A stretch of 54,483 bases of DNA from Planctomycetaceae bacterium (lineage in GTDB: Bacteria > Planctomycetota > Planctomycetia > Pirellulales > PALSA-1355). Position numbers and translations under genes: made by a program. The stretch lies in contig PLYM01000059.1 of assembly GCA_003153375.1 (NCBI GenBank), positions 30,187 through 84,669 of the forward strand. Reading direction: 5' to 3'. A model generated the notes under the pieces. The model saw only the letters and a list, made by a program, of their open reading frames with translations, did not search any database and was not told the DNA's origin. Positions 41,883-51,495 of the stretch are shown here, piece by piece; the first letter of the stretch is position 1, and every line of letters begins with the position of its first letter.

Positions 41883-43556
41883 CTACTCGTTGTACATGGC
41901 CTTGATTTCGGCGGCGAAGTTCTTCATCACCATATTGCGCCGCAATTTGAGGGTGGGCGTCATTTCATCGGTCTCCATCGTAAACCCTCGCGGCACCAAT
42001 GTGAACTTGCGCACCTGCTCGGCGTGCGAAACATCGGCCAGCCGGGCCGCGATGTGCTCGGTGTAAATCTCGTGAACCCGGGGACTGGCAAGGGCTTCGG
42101 CCGGAGAGAAAACCGGGATTTGCTGGCGAATGATCTCAGCCCGCAAGCCATCAGGATTGGGCACGATGAGCGCCGTGAGGAAGTTTTTGGCGTCGCCCAC
42201 GATCACGGCCTGGGCGATCAACGGATCCTCGGTTAGCAGCCCTTCCAGATATCCGGGCACGATGTTCTTGCCGCCGGCCGTGACGATGATCTCCTTCTTG
42301 CGACCCGTGATCCGCAAAAAGCCGTCTTCCAGGCAACCCAGGTCGCCGGTGTGCAGCCAGCCGTCTTGAATCGTCGCGGCTGTGTCTTCTGGCAAATTCC
42401 AGTAGCCTGCCATCACGTGGGGGCCGCGGGTGAGGATCTCTCCGTCCTCGGCAATCTTCACTTCGATGCCGTTGATCGGACGCCCCACAGTGCCCAGCCG
42501 ATGATGCTCGAACGTGCCGGTGCTGATCACCGGTGAGCTTTCGGTCAGGCCATAGCCTTGCACCAACAGGATGCCGCTCTTGGTGAAGAAGTCCGCCACG
42601 CCATCGGGCAAAGCGGCGCCGCCGCCGCAACACATTTTCATGCGGCCGCCCAGCAGTGCCTGGAGCGCCCCGGGCTTGTCGGCCAGGCCCTGCTCCTTGC
42701 AATAGCGATGGACCTTGTCGAAAAAGTAGGGGACGCCGTTCAGGTGCGTCGGCTTCAGGGCCTGGCAGTCGGCGATGATCGTCTCGCGGCTTTGCGCCAG
42801 CGCCAACTCGCCGCCACCGGCGACCCACATGTAATAGTCCGACGTGCGGGCAAAGCTGTGCGACAGCGGCAACCACGAGAGCCGCCGGTCGCCCGGTTCG
42901 ACCGAAAATGCTTCGAGCACCGCGTGGCAATTCGACGTCAGGTTCCGTTGCGTGAGCATCACGCCCTTCGGCTCGCCGGTCGTGCCCGAGGTATAGAGAA
43001 TCGTGGCCAGGTCCGTGGGCTTCGTTTCCTCGAGCGCGCGCTGCTCGAGCGCCTTGCCGTCGGCCTCGGTGACCGTGGCTTCGATCTCCGAGAGCTGCCT
43101 TACCGCGTGCTCGCCGATTTTCTCGGGGCACGGATCGAACGACACGTATTGAATGTCGCTCGCCAGTTCGCCGGCGACGCGCACGAGCTTTTGCGCCTGC
43201 TCGGAACCGGAGACCACGACGACCTTCGCGCCGCTATTGGTGATTTGATAGGCGATCTGCGGGCCGGTGAGCGTGCTGTGTACCGCCACGTCGATGCCGC
43301 GGGCAATTTGAATCGCCAGATCGAGAACGATCCACTCGTAGCGGTTCTCCGAGACCTGGATCACGCGGTCGCCGGGCTTGACGCCCAGGCTGGCCAGGGC
43401 GGCCGCCATTCGCCGCGCGTCGGTGGCAATCTGATTCCAGGAATAAACGACCCATTGATCGCCGATTTTGACGTGCAATGCCGGCTGATCGCCGTCGGCC
43501 GCGACGCGGCGGCGATACATGGCGACGATCGTATCATTCAACTTGTCAACGGCCAT
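41883..43556 (-). CDS. Long-chain acyl-CoA synthetase (AMP-forming)
   Basis: A 557-residue ANL-superfamily ligase that activates fatty acids with ATP and CoA. Signatures: P-loop YTSGTTGEPKGVMLTQRN, WLPLSHSFARTSDYYM, VQGYGLTESSPVIS, GWLHTGDLGCLEDGFLRITG and RKKEIIVTAGGKNIVP. The late lysine region (TPTLKLRRNMVMKNF) is present. It is closest to the FadD15-like long-chain group. ATG at 43556; the frame is open to 43628. It is part of the beta-oxidation cluster. Confidence 0.93.
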   Translation of the reverse strand: MAVDKLNDTIVAMYRRRVAADGDQPALHVKIGDQWVVYSWNQIATDARRMAAALASLGVKPGDRVIQVSENRYEWIVLDLAIQIARGIDVAVHSTLTGPQIAYQITNSGAKVVVVSGSEQAQKLVRVAGELASDIQYVSFDPCPEKIGEHAVRQLSEIEATVTEADGKALEQRALEETKPTDLATILYTSGTTGEPKGVMLTQRNLTSNCHAVLEAFSVEPGDRRLSWLPLSHSFARTSDYYMWVAGGGELALAQSRETIIADCQALKPTHLNGVPYFFDKVHRYCKEQGLADKPGALQALLGGRMKMCCGGGAALPDGVADFFTKSGILLVQGYGLTESSPVISTGTFEHHRLGTVGRPINGIEVKIAEDGEILTRGPHVMAGYWNLPEDTAATIQDGWLHTGDLGCLEDGFLRITGRKKEIIVTAGGKNIVPGYLEGLLTEDPLIAQAVIVGDAKNFLTALIVPNPDGLRAEIIRQQIPVFSPAEALASPRVHEIYTEHIAARLADVSHAEQVRKFTLVPRGFTMETDEMTPTLKLRRNMVMKNFAAEIKAMYNE

Positions 43557-43757
43557 GGGCAACTCGGGGCGCGAAAGGAAAAATCCGGCGGGAGAGGTGG
43601 GAAAAACCCGCCGCAACCAAGATACCATCGAGCGCAGAGCGATGGTAGCGTCGCGCGACCCCTGGAAACAAAGTTTTTTCGCTGTCGCGACTGTACCTCG
43701 GCACGAGGCCTCGCCACGGGCTTGCCCCCCCCGGACGACGACGCCCGCGGCCGCGCG

Positions 43758-44915
43758 TTAAACCCGCTCGAAAATCGTGGCGATTCCCTGGCCGACGCCG
43801 ATGCACATCGTGGCCAAGCCGGTCTTCGCGCCCCGGTCGATCATCGTGTTGACGAGCGTCGTGGTGATCCGCGCGCCGCTGGCTCCTAGCGGGTGACCGA
43901 TGGCGATCGAACCGCCACGAACGTTGACGCGATCCTGATCGAGCGACAGCATCCGCATGCAAGCGATCGCCTGCGAGGCAAAAGCCTCGTTGAGTTCGAT
44001 CAAGTCAATGTCGGATAGCTTCATGCCGGCTCGCTTGAGCGCCTTTTTCGTGGCCGGCACGGGACCAGTGCCCATCACCGACGGATCGACGCCGACGACC
44101 GCCGTGGCCACGATCCGCACCAGCGGCTTGAGGCCCAGCGATTTGGCTTTTTCTTCCGACATGACGAGCAGCGCCGCGGCGCCATCGTTGAGCGGCGAGC
44201 TGTTGCCCGCGGTCACCGTGCCCATGCCGGGCATGAAGGCGGGCTTGAGCCCTGCGAGACTTTCCATCGAGGCATCGGCGCGCACGCACTGATCGATCTC
44301 GACCAGGATTCGCTTGCCCGCTTCGTCGCGGCCCCAAACCGGCGTGATCTCGCGCTTGAACTCGCCCTTAGCATGCGCGGCGGCTGCCAAATGATGACTG
44401 CGCACGGCAAACTGGTCTTGCTCCTCGCGGGAGATGCCTTGAGTTTGCGCCAGAAATTCGGCGGTCACGCCCATCGCCAGCGCGCCCTTCGACGTGCGAT
44501 GAAAGAGCTTGGGATTGAGGTTGATGCCGGCATCCATGGGAATGTGCTGCATGTGCTCCAGCCCGCCGACGATCTGCACGTCTTCGAAGCCGGCCATGAT
44601 CGCGTGCGCGGCCTGATTGATCGCCTGCAAGGCCGAGCCGCAAAGGCGATTGACCGTCGTGCCGCCGGTGTGGGTCGGCAGGCCAGCCATCAAGCCCACA
44701 ACGCGGGCCGCGTTGAGCCCTTGCTCGCCCTGCTGCTGGGTATTGCCCATCACGACGTCTTCAATCTCTTCCGGATTGATTCCGCTGCGGGCCACCAGTT
44801 GTTCGACGACTTGCACCGCCAGGTCGTCGGCCCGCACCTCGCGGTAGACGCCCTTGTCCTTGTTCGCCCGTCCAATCGGCGTGCGAATGCAATCCACGAT
44901 CACGGCGCGTTTCAT
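43758..44915 (-). CDS. fadA: Acetyl-CoA C-acyltransferase (3-ketoacyl-CoA thiolase)
   Basis: A 385-residue thiolase that cleaves 3-ketoacyl-CoA with CoA. The nucleophile Cys 92 is in [16 protein letters not shown], the His is in [18 protein letters not shown] is the oxyanion region, and the second cysteine is in [24 protein letters not shown] is typical. The gene lies between the FadB-like and ligase genes and forms, with FadB, the usual two-subunit oxidation complex. Confidence 0.95.
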   Translation of the reverse strand: MKRAVIVDCIRTPIGRANKDKGVYREVRADDLAVQVVEQLVARSGINPEEIEDVVMGNTQQQGEQGLNAARVVGLMAGLPTHTGGTTVNRLCGSALQAINQAAHAIMAGFEDVQIVGGLEHMQHIPMDAGINLNPKLFHRTSKGALAMGVTAEFLAQTQGISREEQDQFAVRSHHLAAAAHAKGEFKREITPVWGRDEAGKRILVEIDQCVRADASMESLAGLKPAFMPGMGTVTAGNSSPLNDGAAALLVMSEEKAKSLGLKPLVRIVATAVVGVDPSVMGTGPVPATKKALKRAGMKLSDIDLIELNEAFASQAIACMRMLSLDQDRVNVRGGSIAIGHPLGASGARITTTLVNTMIDRGAKTGLATMCIGVGQGIATIFERV

Positions 44916-45078
44916 CGAACGGAGTCCTTTGGAAGAAGGCTGAAAACTATCGGCTCTAGGATTCTTGGCGAAAGTGTCTTGTTGGTCGAGGCTAGAAGCG
45001 TTGAAGGGGCTGAGGGAGTCGACGATCGATTCTTCCGTCGTGGTCCTTCAGCCTGCGGCCTTTGGTCTTCAGCCTATT
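44916..45078. other. Spacer with ctt cagcct repeats
   Basis: It holds direct and inverted copies of cttcagcct (near 44935, 45046 and 45068) that can pair into a hairpin between fadB and fadA. No gene. Confidence 0.35.
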
Positions 45079-47226
45079 CTACGCATAGAACTTGCGGCCA
45101 GTCTTGGCCATTTCCAGGAGCATGGGTGTCGGCCGAGCTCGGAGGCCCAGGCTTTCCAGGGGTTTGAGCATCTCGACGATCTTGGCCGGGCCCAACGTGT
45201 CGGCCCAGTAGAGCAGACCGCCTTTGAAGGGCGGAAAGCCCGTGCCGAAGATCAGCCCCAGATCGACGTCACGCGGGTCGCGGACAATCTTGGCTTCGAG
45301 AATTCGCGTGGCTTCCAGCACCATCGGCAGAAACATGCGGGCGATGATCTGCTCGCTGCTGAACTTCTCCTGCTTGCGGGCACAGCTCTTGATGATTTCA
45401 CCCGCCGCCGGATCGGGCGTGCCGCGGCCGCTCTTGTCCTTATAGGCAAAGAACCCGGCTCCGCTCTTCTGACCCAGCCGGCCGGCCTTGACCATGGCCG
45501 ACAGAATCTGCTGCGCGCCACCGGCCACTCGATCCGGGAAGGCCTCGCTCATGACGCGCCCCGCATAGAGGGCCGTGTCGAGACCCACGACGTCGTACAG
45601 GGTGATCGGTCCCATCGGCATGCCGAATTCTTTGACAGCCCGCTCGATCGACTTGATCTCCGCTCCGTCGCAGAGCATTTCCAACGACTCGCTCATGTAA
45701 GGACCGAGCAAACGATTGACCAGGAAGCCCGGGCCGTCGTTGACCACGATCGGCGATTTGCCAATGTTCTTGGCATAGGCCACGGCCGCCGCCACGGTTT
45801 CGTCGCTGGTCTTGGCACCGCGGATGACTTCGACCAGCGGCATCTTGCGCACCGGGTTGAAGAAGTGAATGCCGCAGAACCGCTCGGGCCGTTGGAGACC
45901 CTCGGCCAATTTCGTGATTGGAATCGTCGAAGTGTTCGAAGCCAGGATCGCGTCCTTGGACAACTGCGATTCCAGCCGGGCATAGAGCGCCTTCTTGGCC
46001 TCGGGATTCTCGATGATGGCCTCGATCACCAGGTCGCAGGGAGCCATCTCGGCGTCGACCGTGGCCGGATTGATCATGCCGGCGAACTTAACGGCCTTCG
46101 CAGCATCGGGCCCACGCTTCTCCTTGTCGTAGGAAACGTCTTCCAGAATCTTCTGCATTCCGGCCGAGATCGCCGCGGGCACGGCATCGTTGAGCACGAC
46201 GTTCAAGTTACGCTTCAGCGAGGCGGCCGCGATGCCCTGTCCCATGATGCCGGCGCCGACGATGGCCACCGACTTGATCGGCTTGGGCGTAATGTCGCGG
46301 CGCTCGATGCCGGTGTCCTTCTTGTTGCGATCGGTCAGGAAGAAGATGTTGATCAGCGCCTTGTTCACGGGGCCGCCGAACAGAGCGGCCATGCCCTTGG
46401 CTTCCTCCTCGCCGGCTGCGTTCGCATCGACGCCCGCGGTGCCCAGCATCAACTCGAGTGCGGCGGCCGGGGCCGGGTATTGCCCGCCCGTCTGGCCCTG
46501 AATCATGGCCGAGGCCGTGGCGCCCAAAAAGCCGAGCTCGGTGTCGCTGATGTCGATCGGCTGATCCCACTGCAAGCGATCTCGCTTCCACTCCCCCGAC
46601 TTTTGCTCGGCGCGAATCACGGCGATCGCGGCGGGCAACAACTGAGCCGTGGGCACGAGATCGGAAATCAGCCCCATTGCGGCGGCGGCCTTGGCGTCGA
46701 TTGATTCGCCGCTGGTGATCATTTCGATGGCGTTCGAAAGCCCCACGACCCGCGGCGCGCGGACCGTGCCGCCCCAGCCGGGCAGCAAGCCCAACTTCAC
46801 CTCGGGAAAGCCATACATGGCCTTCGAGTCGTTCGACATGATGCGGCGATCGCACCACAGCGACAATTCGGCCCCGCCACCGACGCACTGCCCTTCGATG
46901 GCCGCCAAGGTGACAAACGGCATCTTTGACAGTCGCTGAAAGAGCTTGCGTCCGCGATTGCACATCTCGACGATCTGGGCCTTGGGGGCGTTGATGTTCT
47001 CGAGGAATTCGCGAATATCGGCGCCGACGATGAACACTCCCGGCTTGCCCGAGCGAATCACCAGGCCGGCCAGGTCGCTGCGCTTCTCAAGATCGTTGAG
47101 GTGCTTTTCCAGCTCTTCGAGCACGGCTCGCGACAACACGTTGGCGCTGCCGCGTGGGTCGGCCAGCGTGAGCACCGCGATATCCGAGTCCTCAACGCTG
47201 AGTTTCATATAGGGCGCGTCGGCCAT
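45079..47226 (-). CDS. fadB: Fatty acid oxidation complex alpha subunit (enoyl-CoA hydratase / 3-hydroxyacyl-CoA dehydrogenase)
   Basis: A 715-residue bifunctional enzyme. Residues 1-190 form the crotonase domain, with the oxyanion region EGQCVGGGAELSLWCDRRIM and EVKLGLLPGWGGTVR. From about 318 the NAD-binding domain VAIVGAGIMGQGIAAASLKR starts, with the catalytic region FCGIHFFNPVRKMPLVEVIR and the C-terminal 3HCDH domains (DGPGFLVNRLLGPYMSE). It converts enoyl-CoA to 3-ketoacyl-CoA for the thiolase. ATG at 47226 has aaggtg 8 bases upstream. First gene of the minus-strand beta-oxidation cluster; the promoter is probably in 47227-47579. Confidence 0.95.
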   Translation of the reverse strand: MADAPYMKLSVEDSDIAVLTLADPRGSANVLSRAVLEELEKHLNDLEKRSDLAGLVIRSGKPGVFIVGADIREFLENINAPKAQIVEMCNRGRKLFQRLSKMPFVTLAAIEGQCVGGGAELSLWCDRRIMSNDSKAMYGFPEVKLGLLPGWGGTVRAPRVVGLSNAIEMITSGESIDAKAAAAMGLISDLVPTAQLLPAAIAVIRAEQKSGEWKRDRLQWDQPIDISDTELGFLGATASAMIQGQTGGQYPAPAAALELMLGTAGVDANAAGEEEAKGMAALFGGPVNKALINIFFLTDRNKKDTGIERRDITPKPIKSVAIVGAGIMGQGIAAASLKRNLNVVLNDAVPAAISAGMQKILEDVSYDKEKRGPDAAKAVKFAGMINPATVDAEMAPCDLVIEAIIENPEAKKALYARLESQLSKDAILASNTSTIPITKLAEGLQRPERFCGIHFFNPVRKMPLVEVIRGAKTSDETVAAAVAYAKNIGKSPIVVNDGPGFLVNRLLGPYMSESLEMLCDGAEIKSIERAVKEFGMPMGPITLYDVVGLDTALYAGRVMSEAFPDRVAGGAQQILSAMVKAGRLGQKSGAGFFAYKDKSGRGTPDPAAGEIIKSCARKQEKFSSEQIIARMFLPMVLEATRILEAKIVRDPRDVDLGLIFGTGFPPFKGGLLYWADTLGPAKIVEMLKPLESLGLRARPTPMLLEMAKTGRKFYA

Positions 47227-47579
47227 GTTCGGTTCACCTTTTTTCGATCGGCAGGATGACTAACTCGAAGCGGTCAGGCGAGGGACGAGTCGCGGTCCCT
47301 CTAGTTGACCGGCAAAATCACGAACCCGAAAGGCGGACGAGGGCAGTCCGCTGTGCCCTCGCCCGCGCTTCGGGTTGATGGTGAGCGCGATCCAGCGATC
47401 GAGCGCCCACAATGCATATTGATACCGCCCGCCCGACTGCCCCACAAGGGCCGAGCGGGCGGGGTGTGGCCGCCGCACCGGGCGAGGTTTGACAATCCCT
47501 CGCCGAGCGCTATTCTGATGACGAAGGGCCGCGAACGGGCCTGCCGATAAAACCTAACAAAAGCCGTGAGAAACTGGTT
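47227..47579. other. Divergent intergenic region with two large hairpins
   Basis: Outer stem aacccgaa/ttcgggtt (47323-47330 with 47369-47376) encloses two mutually exclusive stems (gcggac/gtccgc and cgagggc/gccctcg). A second hairpin ccgcccgc/gcgggcgg lies at 47425-47462. The aacccgaag-gcgagggc type sequence recalls dispersed palindromic repeats of planctomycete genomes. No protein gene seen. Confidence 0.45.
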
Positions 47580-48014
47580 ATGGCCACGTCTCCTGGTCCA
47601 CGTACGCTTCGCATCAGTCGCCGCGCCATCCTGGCCTTCGCGTTGGCGCTCGTGCTGGCTCCGGGCGCCGGCCCGTTGCTGGCTGCCGAACCCAAGCCGT
47701 CGGTGACCTTGGTCGTCGACTATGGCGACGGAGCCTCGATTCATTTCAACGACCTGAAATGGACGGCCGGCATGACCGCTTTCGACGCCCTGGTGGCGGC
47801 GCGAGCCCATCGCCATGGCATTACCTTCGCCCAGAAGGGAACGGGCCGCTCGACGCTGGTCACCAAGATTGGCGACCTGGCCAATGAGGGCAGCGGCAAG
47901 AACTGGCTGTATTCCGTCAACGCCAAGCCGGGCGAAGAGAGTGCGGCGGTGCACGAGATCAAGGCGGGTGACGTTGTCTTGTGGAGATTCCAGCTATACG
48001 ACTACAATCCCTGA
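47580..48014 (+). CDS. DUF4430 (transcobalamin-like) secreted protein
   Basis: A 144-residue protein. An arginine-rich signal (LRISRRAILAFALALVLAPG) is followed by a DUF4430-type domain. VTLVVDYGDGASIHFNDLKW then TAGMTAFDALVAARAHRHGI, GKNWLYSVNAKPG and IKAGDVVLWRFQLYDYNP fit the C-terminal beta-domain of transcobalamins. Members are often associated with cobalamin or surface-binding functions, but no cobalamin motif or riboswitch is seen, so the ligand is unknown. It is followed at 48097 by an integral-membrane DUF6580-like gene; the two may form an uptake pair. Confidence 0.85.
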   Translation: MATSPGPRTLRISRRAILAFALALVLAPGAGPLLAAEPKPSVTLVVDYGDGASIHFNDLKWTAGMTAFDALVAARAHRHGITFAQKGTGRSTLVTKIGDLANEGSGKNWLYSVNAKPGEESAAVHEIKAGDVVLWRFQLYDYNP

Positions 48015-48096
48015 TGCGAGACCGCGATGCTGGCACTTTCGAGAGTGCCCTGATCAGGCACGGTCCGAATCATCGAGCCCAGCAGGAGCGGACGAC

Positions 48097-48642
48097 GTGA
48101 AAAGCGAGCAAGTGAAGCGAGCTGTTGTGTTTTGTGCGCTGGTGGCCCTGGCCGTGGCGGTGCGGCTGATCAGCGAGACGCCCAACTTCAATGCCGTTAC
48201 CGCGGCGGCCCTTTTTGCCGGCTTCTACTTTCGCAGTCGCGTCACCGCGATTTGCGTGCCGCTGGCGGCCATGATGCTCAGCGACCTTTTTCTGGGCGGA
48301 TATGAAAAACACGTGATGGTGGCGGTCTACGGATCGATGTTGATCCCGATTGCCTGGCGTTCGATGCTGCGTGCCGAATTGAGCGTGGCTCGCGTCGGGC
48401 TGGGCGCGCTGGCCTCGTCGCTGGCTTTCTATGTGCTTACCAATGGCGCCGTTTGGTATGCCTGGTATCCGCACAGCGCGACGGAGTTCGTGCACTGCTA
48501 CGCCGTGGCCCTGCCGTTCTTCGCCAACGGTCTGGCGGGCGACGCGTTGTTCACCACGGCCTTCTTTGGAAGTTACGCCCTGATCGCATGGGCGAAGACG
48601 ATCAGCGTGCCGGCTGCAAGCACTGCGGCTAGCGTGGCCTGA
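48097..48642 (+). CDS. DUF6580-like integral membrane protein (ECF-S-like)
   Basis: A 181-residue protein with about five hydrophobic helices: AVVFCALVALAVAVRLI, TAAALFAGFYFRSRV, VPLAAMMLSDLFLGGYEKHV, LGALASSLAFYVLTNGAVWY and FFANGLAGDALFTTAFFGSY. NFNAVTAAALFAGFYF and MLSDLFLG are the family signature of DUF6580, which resembles substrate-binding (S) components of ECF transporters. No ECF ATPase or T-component is nearby. GTG at 48097 has GGAG 8 bases upstream. Partner of the DUF4430 gene. Confidence 0.85.
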   Translation: MKSEQVKRAVVFCALVALAVAVRLISETPNFNAVTAAALFAGFYFRSRVTAICVPLAAMMLSDLFLGGYEKHVMVAVYGSMLIPIAWRSMLRAELSVARVGLGALASSLAFYVLTNGAVWYAWYPHSATEFVHCYAVALPFFANGLAGDALFTTAFFGSYALIAWAKTISVPAASTAASVA

Positions 48643-48654
48643 ACGCGAGTGCGG

Positions 48655-49956
48655 CTACTGCTTGACCGCTTGTTTGCCCGCCGCGGCGGCCGCGACCGGT
48701 GCGGCCTGAGCTGGGGCTTGGGCGACCAGGCTGCTTTCCAGATCCGCTAACTTGGCGTTGATCTCGGTGACTTCGGCATCGACGAGCGTGTCGGTGTCTG
48801 AGCTTTCGCACTCCGTCTGCATGGCTTTGACTTTGCCATACAAGTTGCCGATGAACTTCTGCGCCGGGGCGCCGGCCGTGGCAGCGGTCAGGCCGCTTTT
48901 AGAGTCGCCGCCCACCAGGGCTTCCTTGGCCGTGAGCAAGGCCAACAGCAGGATGCGGCGCGACGGAGGACGATTGGCTGCTTTCGCCGAGTCAAGTTCC
49001 TGCTTACACACGTCGACGGCCTCGTGTCCCACGGCGTTGGCAAGTTTCTGCAAGTCAATCTTCGTGGCCGGCGGAATCTTCAACTGGCCGATGAACAGGG
49101 CCATTTCACATCGCAACGTGGGCCGCATTTTGGGATCGGCGGCGGCTTTCTCCAGCGCCTTGACCACGCTGTTTTCGGGGCCCGGGTTGCCGATGTGGGC
49201 GAGAATCTGGCCGGCGTTGCGACGCATGAATTGGTGAACTTCGGCATCGCGACCAGCCGGCGGATCGGCTTGATTGATCAGCGCCACCAACGCGTCGATC
49301 ACTTTCTTTGCACTGTCGGCCGGAACGGCGCCCGCGGCGGCATAGCGTTCAATGCCCACCATGGCTGCCGCCTTGAGATGGTCCTTCGATTTGGGGGACG
49401 TCATCGTACCCAACAAATACGGAAACGGCTTGGCCCAGGGCTTCGGCTTGCCAGACTGATCGAATTCGTTGAGCTCGCCCATCATCAACATGGCGTTGAC
49501 CTTGATGGCCGCGTCATGGCTGGGATACGGCGCGCCGAAGGCGATATCCTTGCACTTCGTCAGGACCAAATCATTCAAATGCACGTACGCCGTGCCGCTC
49601 TTGTCGAGCAAGAGATAGTTTCTCAGGTCTTTCCGCAATCGCGGCAAATCGTCGAGGCTGTAGCGATGCGGTGCCCGCAGTTGAGGCCAAGGGTTGGTGA
49701 ACTGCTCGAACAGGAAATTGTTGAAGTAGTTGTCGAACAACTCCTGATCGGCCGGATCGATTTTGCCCGCACGCAGGATGCCCTTGATGTCATTCGACTT
49801 GCCCGGCAGTTCCATGTCGATCGGCTTGGCGACGCGGGCCGCGGCCTTGGGCGCGGGGGCAGCCCCCATTGACAACGACGAGGCAAATGCAATCGCCAGC
49901 GCGAGCATGCAGATAGTGCAAAAGCGCTCGTTGCGCGATGTTCCGGGACCGGTCAA
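48655..49956 (-). CDS. Secreted protein of unknown function, helical-repeat type
   Basis: A 433-residue protein with a signal peptide (TICMLALAIAFASSLSMGAA). Mostly helical, with segments such as AAMVGIERYAAAGAVPADSA and MRRNAGQILAHIGNPGP that resemble HEAT-like repeats, and an Ala/Pro-rich tail with QAPAQAAPVAAAAAGKQ. No family is recognised; planctomycetes have several such secreted helical proteins. The start is uncertain: the TTG at 49956 has GAAGAGG 9 bases upstream; the frame is open to 50058 (ATG 50031, TTG 50058), and ATG 49908 starts inside the signal. It converges with the DUF6580 gene. Confidence 0.75.
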   Translation of the reverse strand: MTGPGTSRNERFCTICMLALAIAFASSLSMGAAPAPKAAARVAKPIDMELPGKSNDIKGILRAGKIDPADQELFDNYFNNFLFEQFTNPWPQLRAPHRYSLDDLPRLRKDLRNYLLLDKSGTAYVHLNDLVLTKCKDIAFGAPYPSHDAAIKVNAMLMMGELNEFDQSGKPKPWAKPFPYLLGTMTSPKSKDHLKAAAMVGIERYAAAGAVPADSAKKVIDALVALINQADPPAGRDAEVHQFMRRNAGQILAHIGNPGPENSVVKALEKAAADPKMRPTLRCEMALFIGQLKIPPATKIDLQKLANAVGHEAVDVCKQELDSAKAANRPPSRRILLLALLTAKEALVGGDSKSGLTAATAGAPAQKFIGNLYGKVKAMQTECESSDTDTLVDAEVTEINAKLADLESSLVAQAPAQAAPVAAAAAGKQAVKQ

Positions 49957-50226
49957 GCTGTTCACCCTCTTCGAACCGCCCAAACCCTGGTGAAAAGCGA
50001 CCTTGCCCGCACGCAAGCCCAATCGTCGCATGGGTTTGATAGAATTGCCTACGTCCAAGTTAACACCCCCTGCTAGAATCTGTCAAGTTTGGCCCAAAAA
50101 CCTTGGAAACCGCGCGCGACCGCATCATTCTTTTCGGCCAAAGAAGTGACGTTGAAGCGGGAACGTTGAGTCCCAGCTGGCAGGTTTTCACGATTGTAAC
50201 GAACGACCGGCAGGCGCGGAGTATCC

Positions 50227-51192
50227 ATGACGTTGCTCTACTACGATCCGCTGTTCCTCGAGCACCACACCGGGCACCATCATCCGGAGTGTCCCGAGCG
50301 GCTGATGCACGTCATGCGGCATCTGGAGCGCACTGGACTCGACCGCCGCTGCCAACGGCCCTCGTGGCACAGCGTATCGAACGCGGAGCTGACGGCGGTG
50401 CATGACGCGGCCTACGTGTCTCAAGTCGAGGCCTTTGCCCGGCGAGGCGGGGGATCCTTGGAAGAAGATACCGTTTGTAGCGAGAAATCCTACGACGTGG
50501 CTCGCAGCGCCGCCGGAGCGGTCTGCGACGCCGTCCAACGCGTGGTGCGCGGCGAGGATACGAATGCTCTGTGCCTGGTGCGGCCGCCGGGACATCACGC
50601 CCTGGCCAACGCGGCGATGGGGTTTTGCCTATTCTCCAACGTGGCCCTGGGCGCCCGCTCGGCGCTGGATTCACTGGACTTGAATCGGGTGTTGGTCGTC
50701 GATTGGGACGTCCATCACGGCAATGGCACCCAGGCCATCTTCTGGGAGGAGCCGCGCGTCGGGTTCCTGTCGATTCACCGCTGGCCGTTTTATCCGGGCA
50801 CCGGCCGCGCTGAAGAAACTGGCACCGGACAGGCGCTGGGGACCAAACTGAACATGCCGGTCGAATACGGCACGCCTCCCGCCGTTTTCCGCGCCCGTTT
50901 CCGCTTGGGCCTGGAACAACTGGCTGCCCGGATCAAGCCCGAGCTGATCTTGATTAGCGCCGGTTTTGACGCCCATCGCGACGACCCGATTGGTTCGCTC
51001 GACCTGGAAACGGAGGATTTTGGGCTGCTGACCACCGACGTCCTCGAAGTGGCCGCAACTTACGCCGCCGGCAAAGTCGTCAGCGTGCTGGAGGGGGGCT
51101 ATAACGCCCCAATCCTGGCCGGCTGCGTGGCTTTGCACCTGAGCGAGCTGCTGCCCAGATCGGTTAACTCCGCCCCGGCGGCCGGCCCCTAG
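50227..51192 (+). CDS. Histone deacetylase family protein
   Basis: A 321-residue arginase/deacetylase-fold enzyme (class II HDAC, HDAH/AcuC-like). The active site is intact: RPPGHHALANAAMGFCLFSN, VVDWDVHHGNGTQAIFW, ISAGFDAHRDDPIGSL and VSVLEGGYN. The zinc ligands are the Asp and His in DVHHGN and the Asp in GFDAH. The substrate is likely an acetylated amine or lysine in protein, or a polyamine. ATG at 50227 follows ggcgcggagtatcc, a weak site. Divergent from the 49956 gene. Confidence 0.93.
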   Translation: MTLLYYDPLFLEHHTGHHHPECPERLMHVMRHLERTGLDRRCQRPSWHSVSNAELTAVHDAAYVSQVEAFARRGGGSLEEDTVCSEKSYDVARSAAGAVCDAVQRVVRGEDTNALCLVRPPGHHALANAAMGFCLFSNVALGARSALDSLDLNRVLVVDWDVHHGNGTQAIFWEEPRVGFLSIHRWPFYPGTGRAEETGTGQALGTKLNMPVEYGTPPAVFRARFRLGLEQLAARIKPELILISAGFDAHRDDPIGSLDLETEDFGLLTTDVLEVAATYAAGKVVSVLEGGYNAPILAGCVALHLSELLPRSVNSAPAAGP

Positions 51193-51495
51193 ACGGTCCT
51201 CGCGTTCGCTGGGCGGTAAGTCCTTTCTTGCCATGCATGCGTGTTGTTCCGATTGCAACGCCCATGCCGCATGCGCGCAACCAACCGCAAGAATCGTTGG
51301 TTCCGACTGTGGCGCGCCGCGCCATGTCGCGCATGCACGTTGTGACGGATTGCACGTGCGGGTCGTGCGGCCGCCGTAGGTTCGCAGCGGATTTTCTTGG
51401 GGCGCTCGGCGCGCACGGACGATCGCTGAAATAACGAAAGCGCCCCACAACGGAACCAAGGCGCATGACACGTTCCAAGCAGTCACGGATGAGCG
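51193..51495. other. Intergenic stretch before the TPR gene
   Basis: About 300 bases with many gcatgc-type short palindromes (51231-51350), no convincing gene. A plus-strand frame starting at 51228 contains DCTCGSCG but no ribosome binding site. Confidence 0.4.

Noticed and set aside
44965-46704. 579-codon plus-strand frame opposite fadB
   Set aside because: Antisense shadow; FadB domains are complete on the minus strand.
47227-47579. Cobalamin riboswitch upstream of the DUF4430 gene
   Set aside because: The gene context invited it, but no B12-box (GCCACTG-type) or other conserved core was found; only GC-rich hairpins are present.
51228-51434. 68-residue cysteine-containing frame before the TPR gene
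   Set aside because: No ribosome binding site and no family; the CTCGSC stretch arises in a palindrome-rich region.
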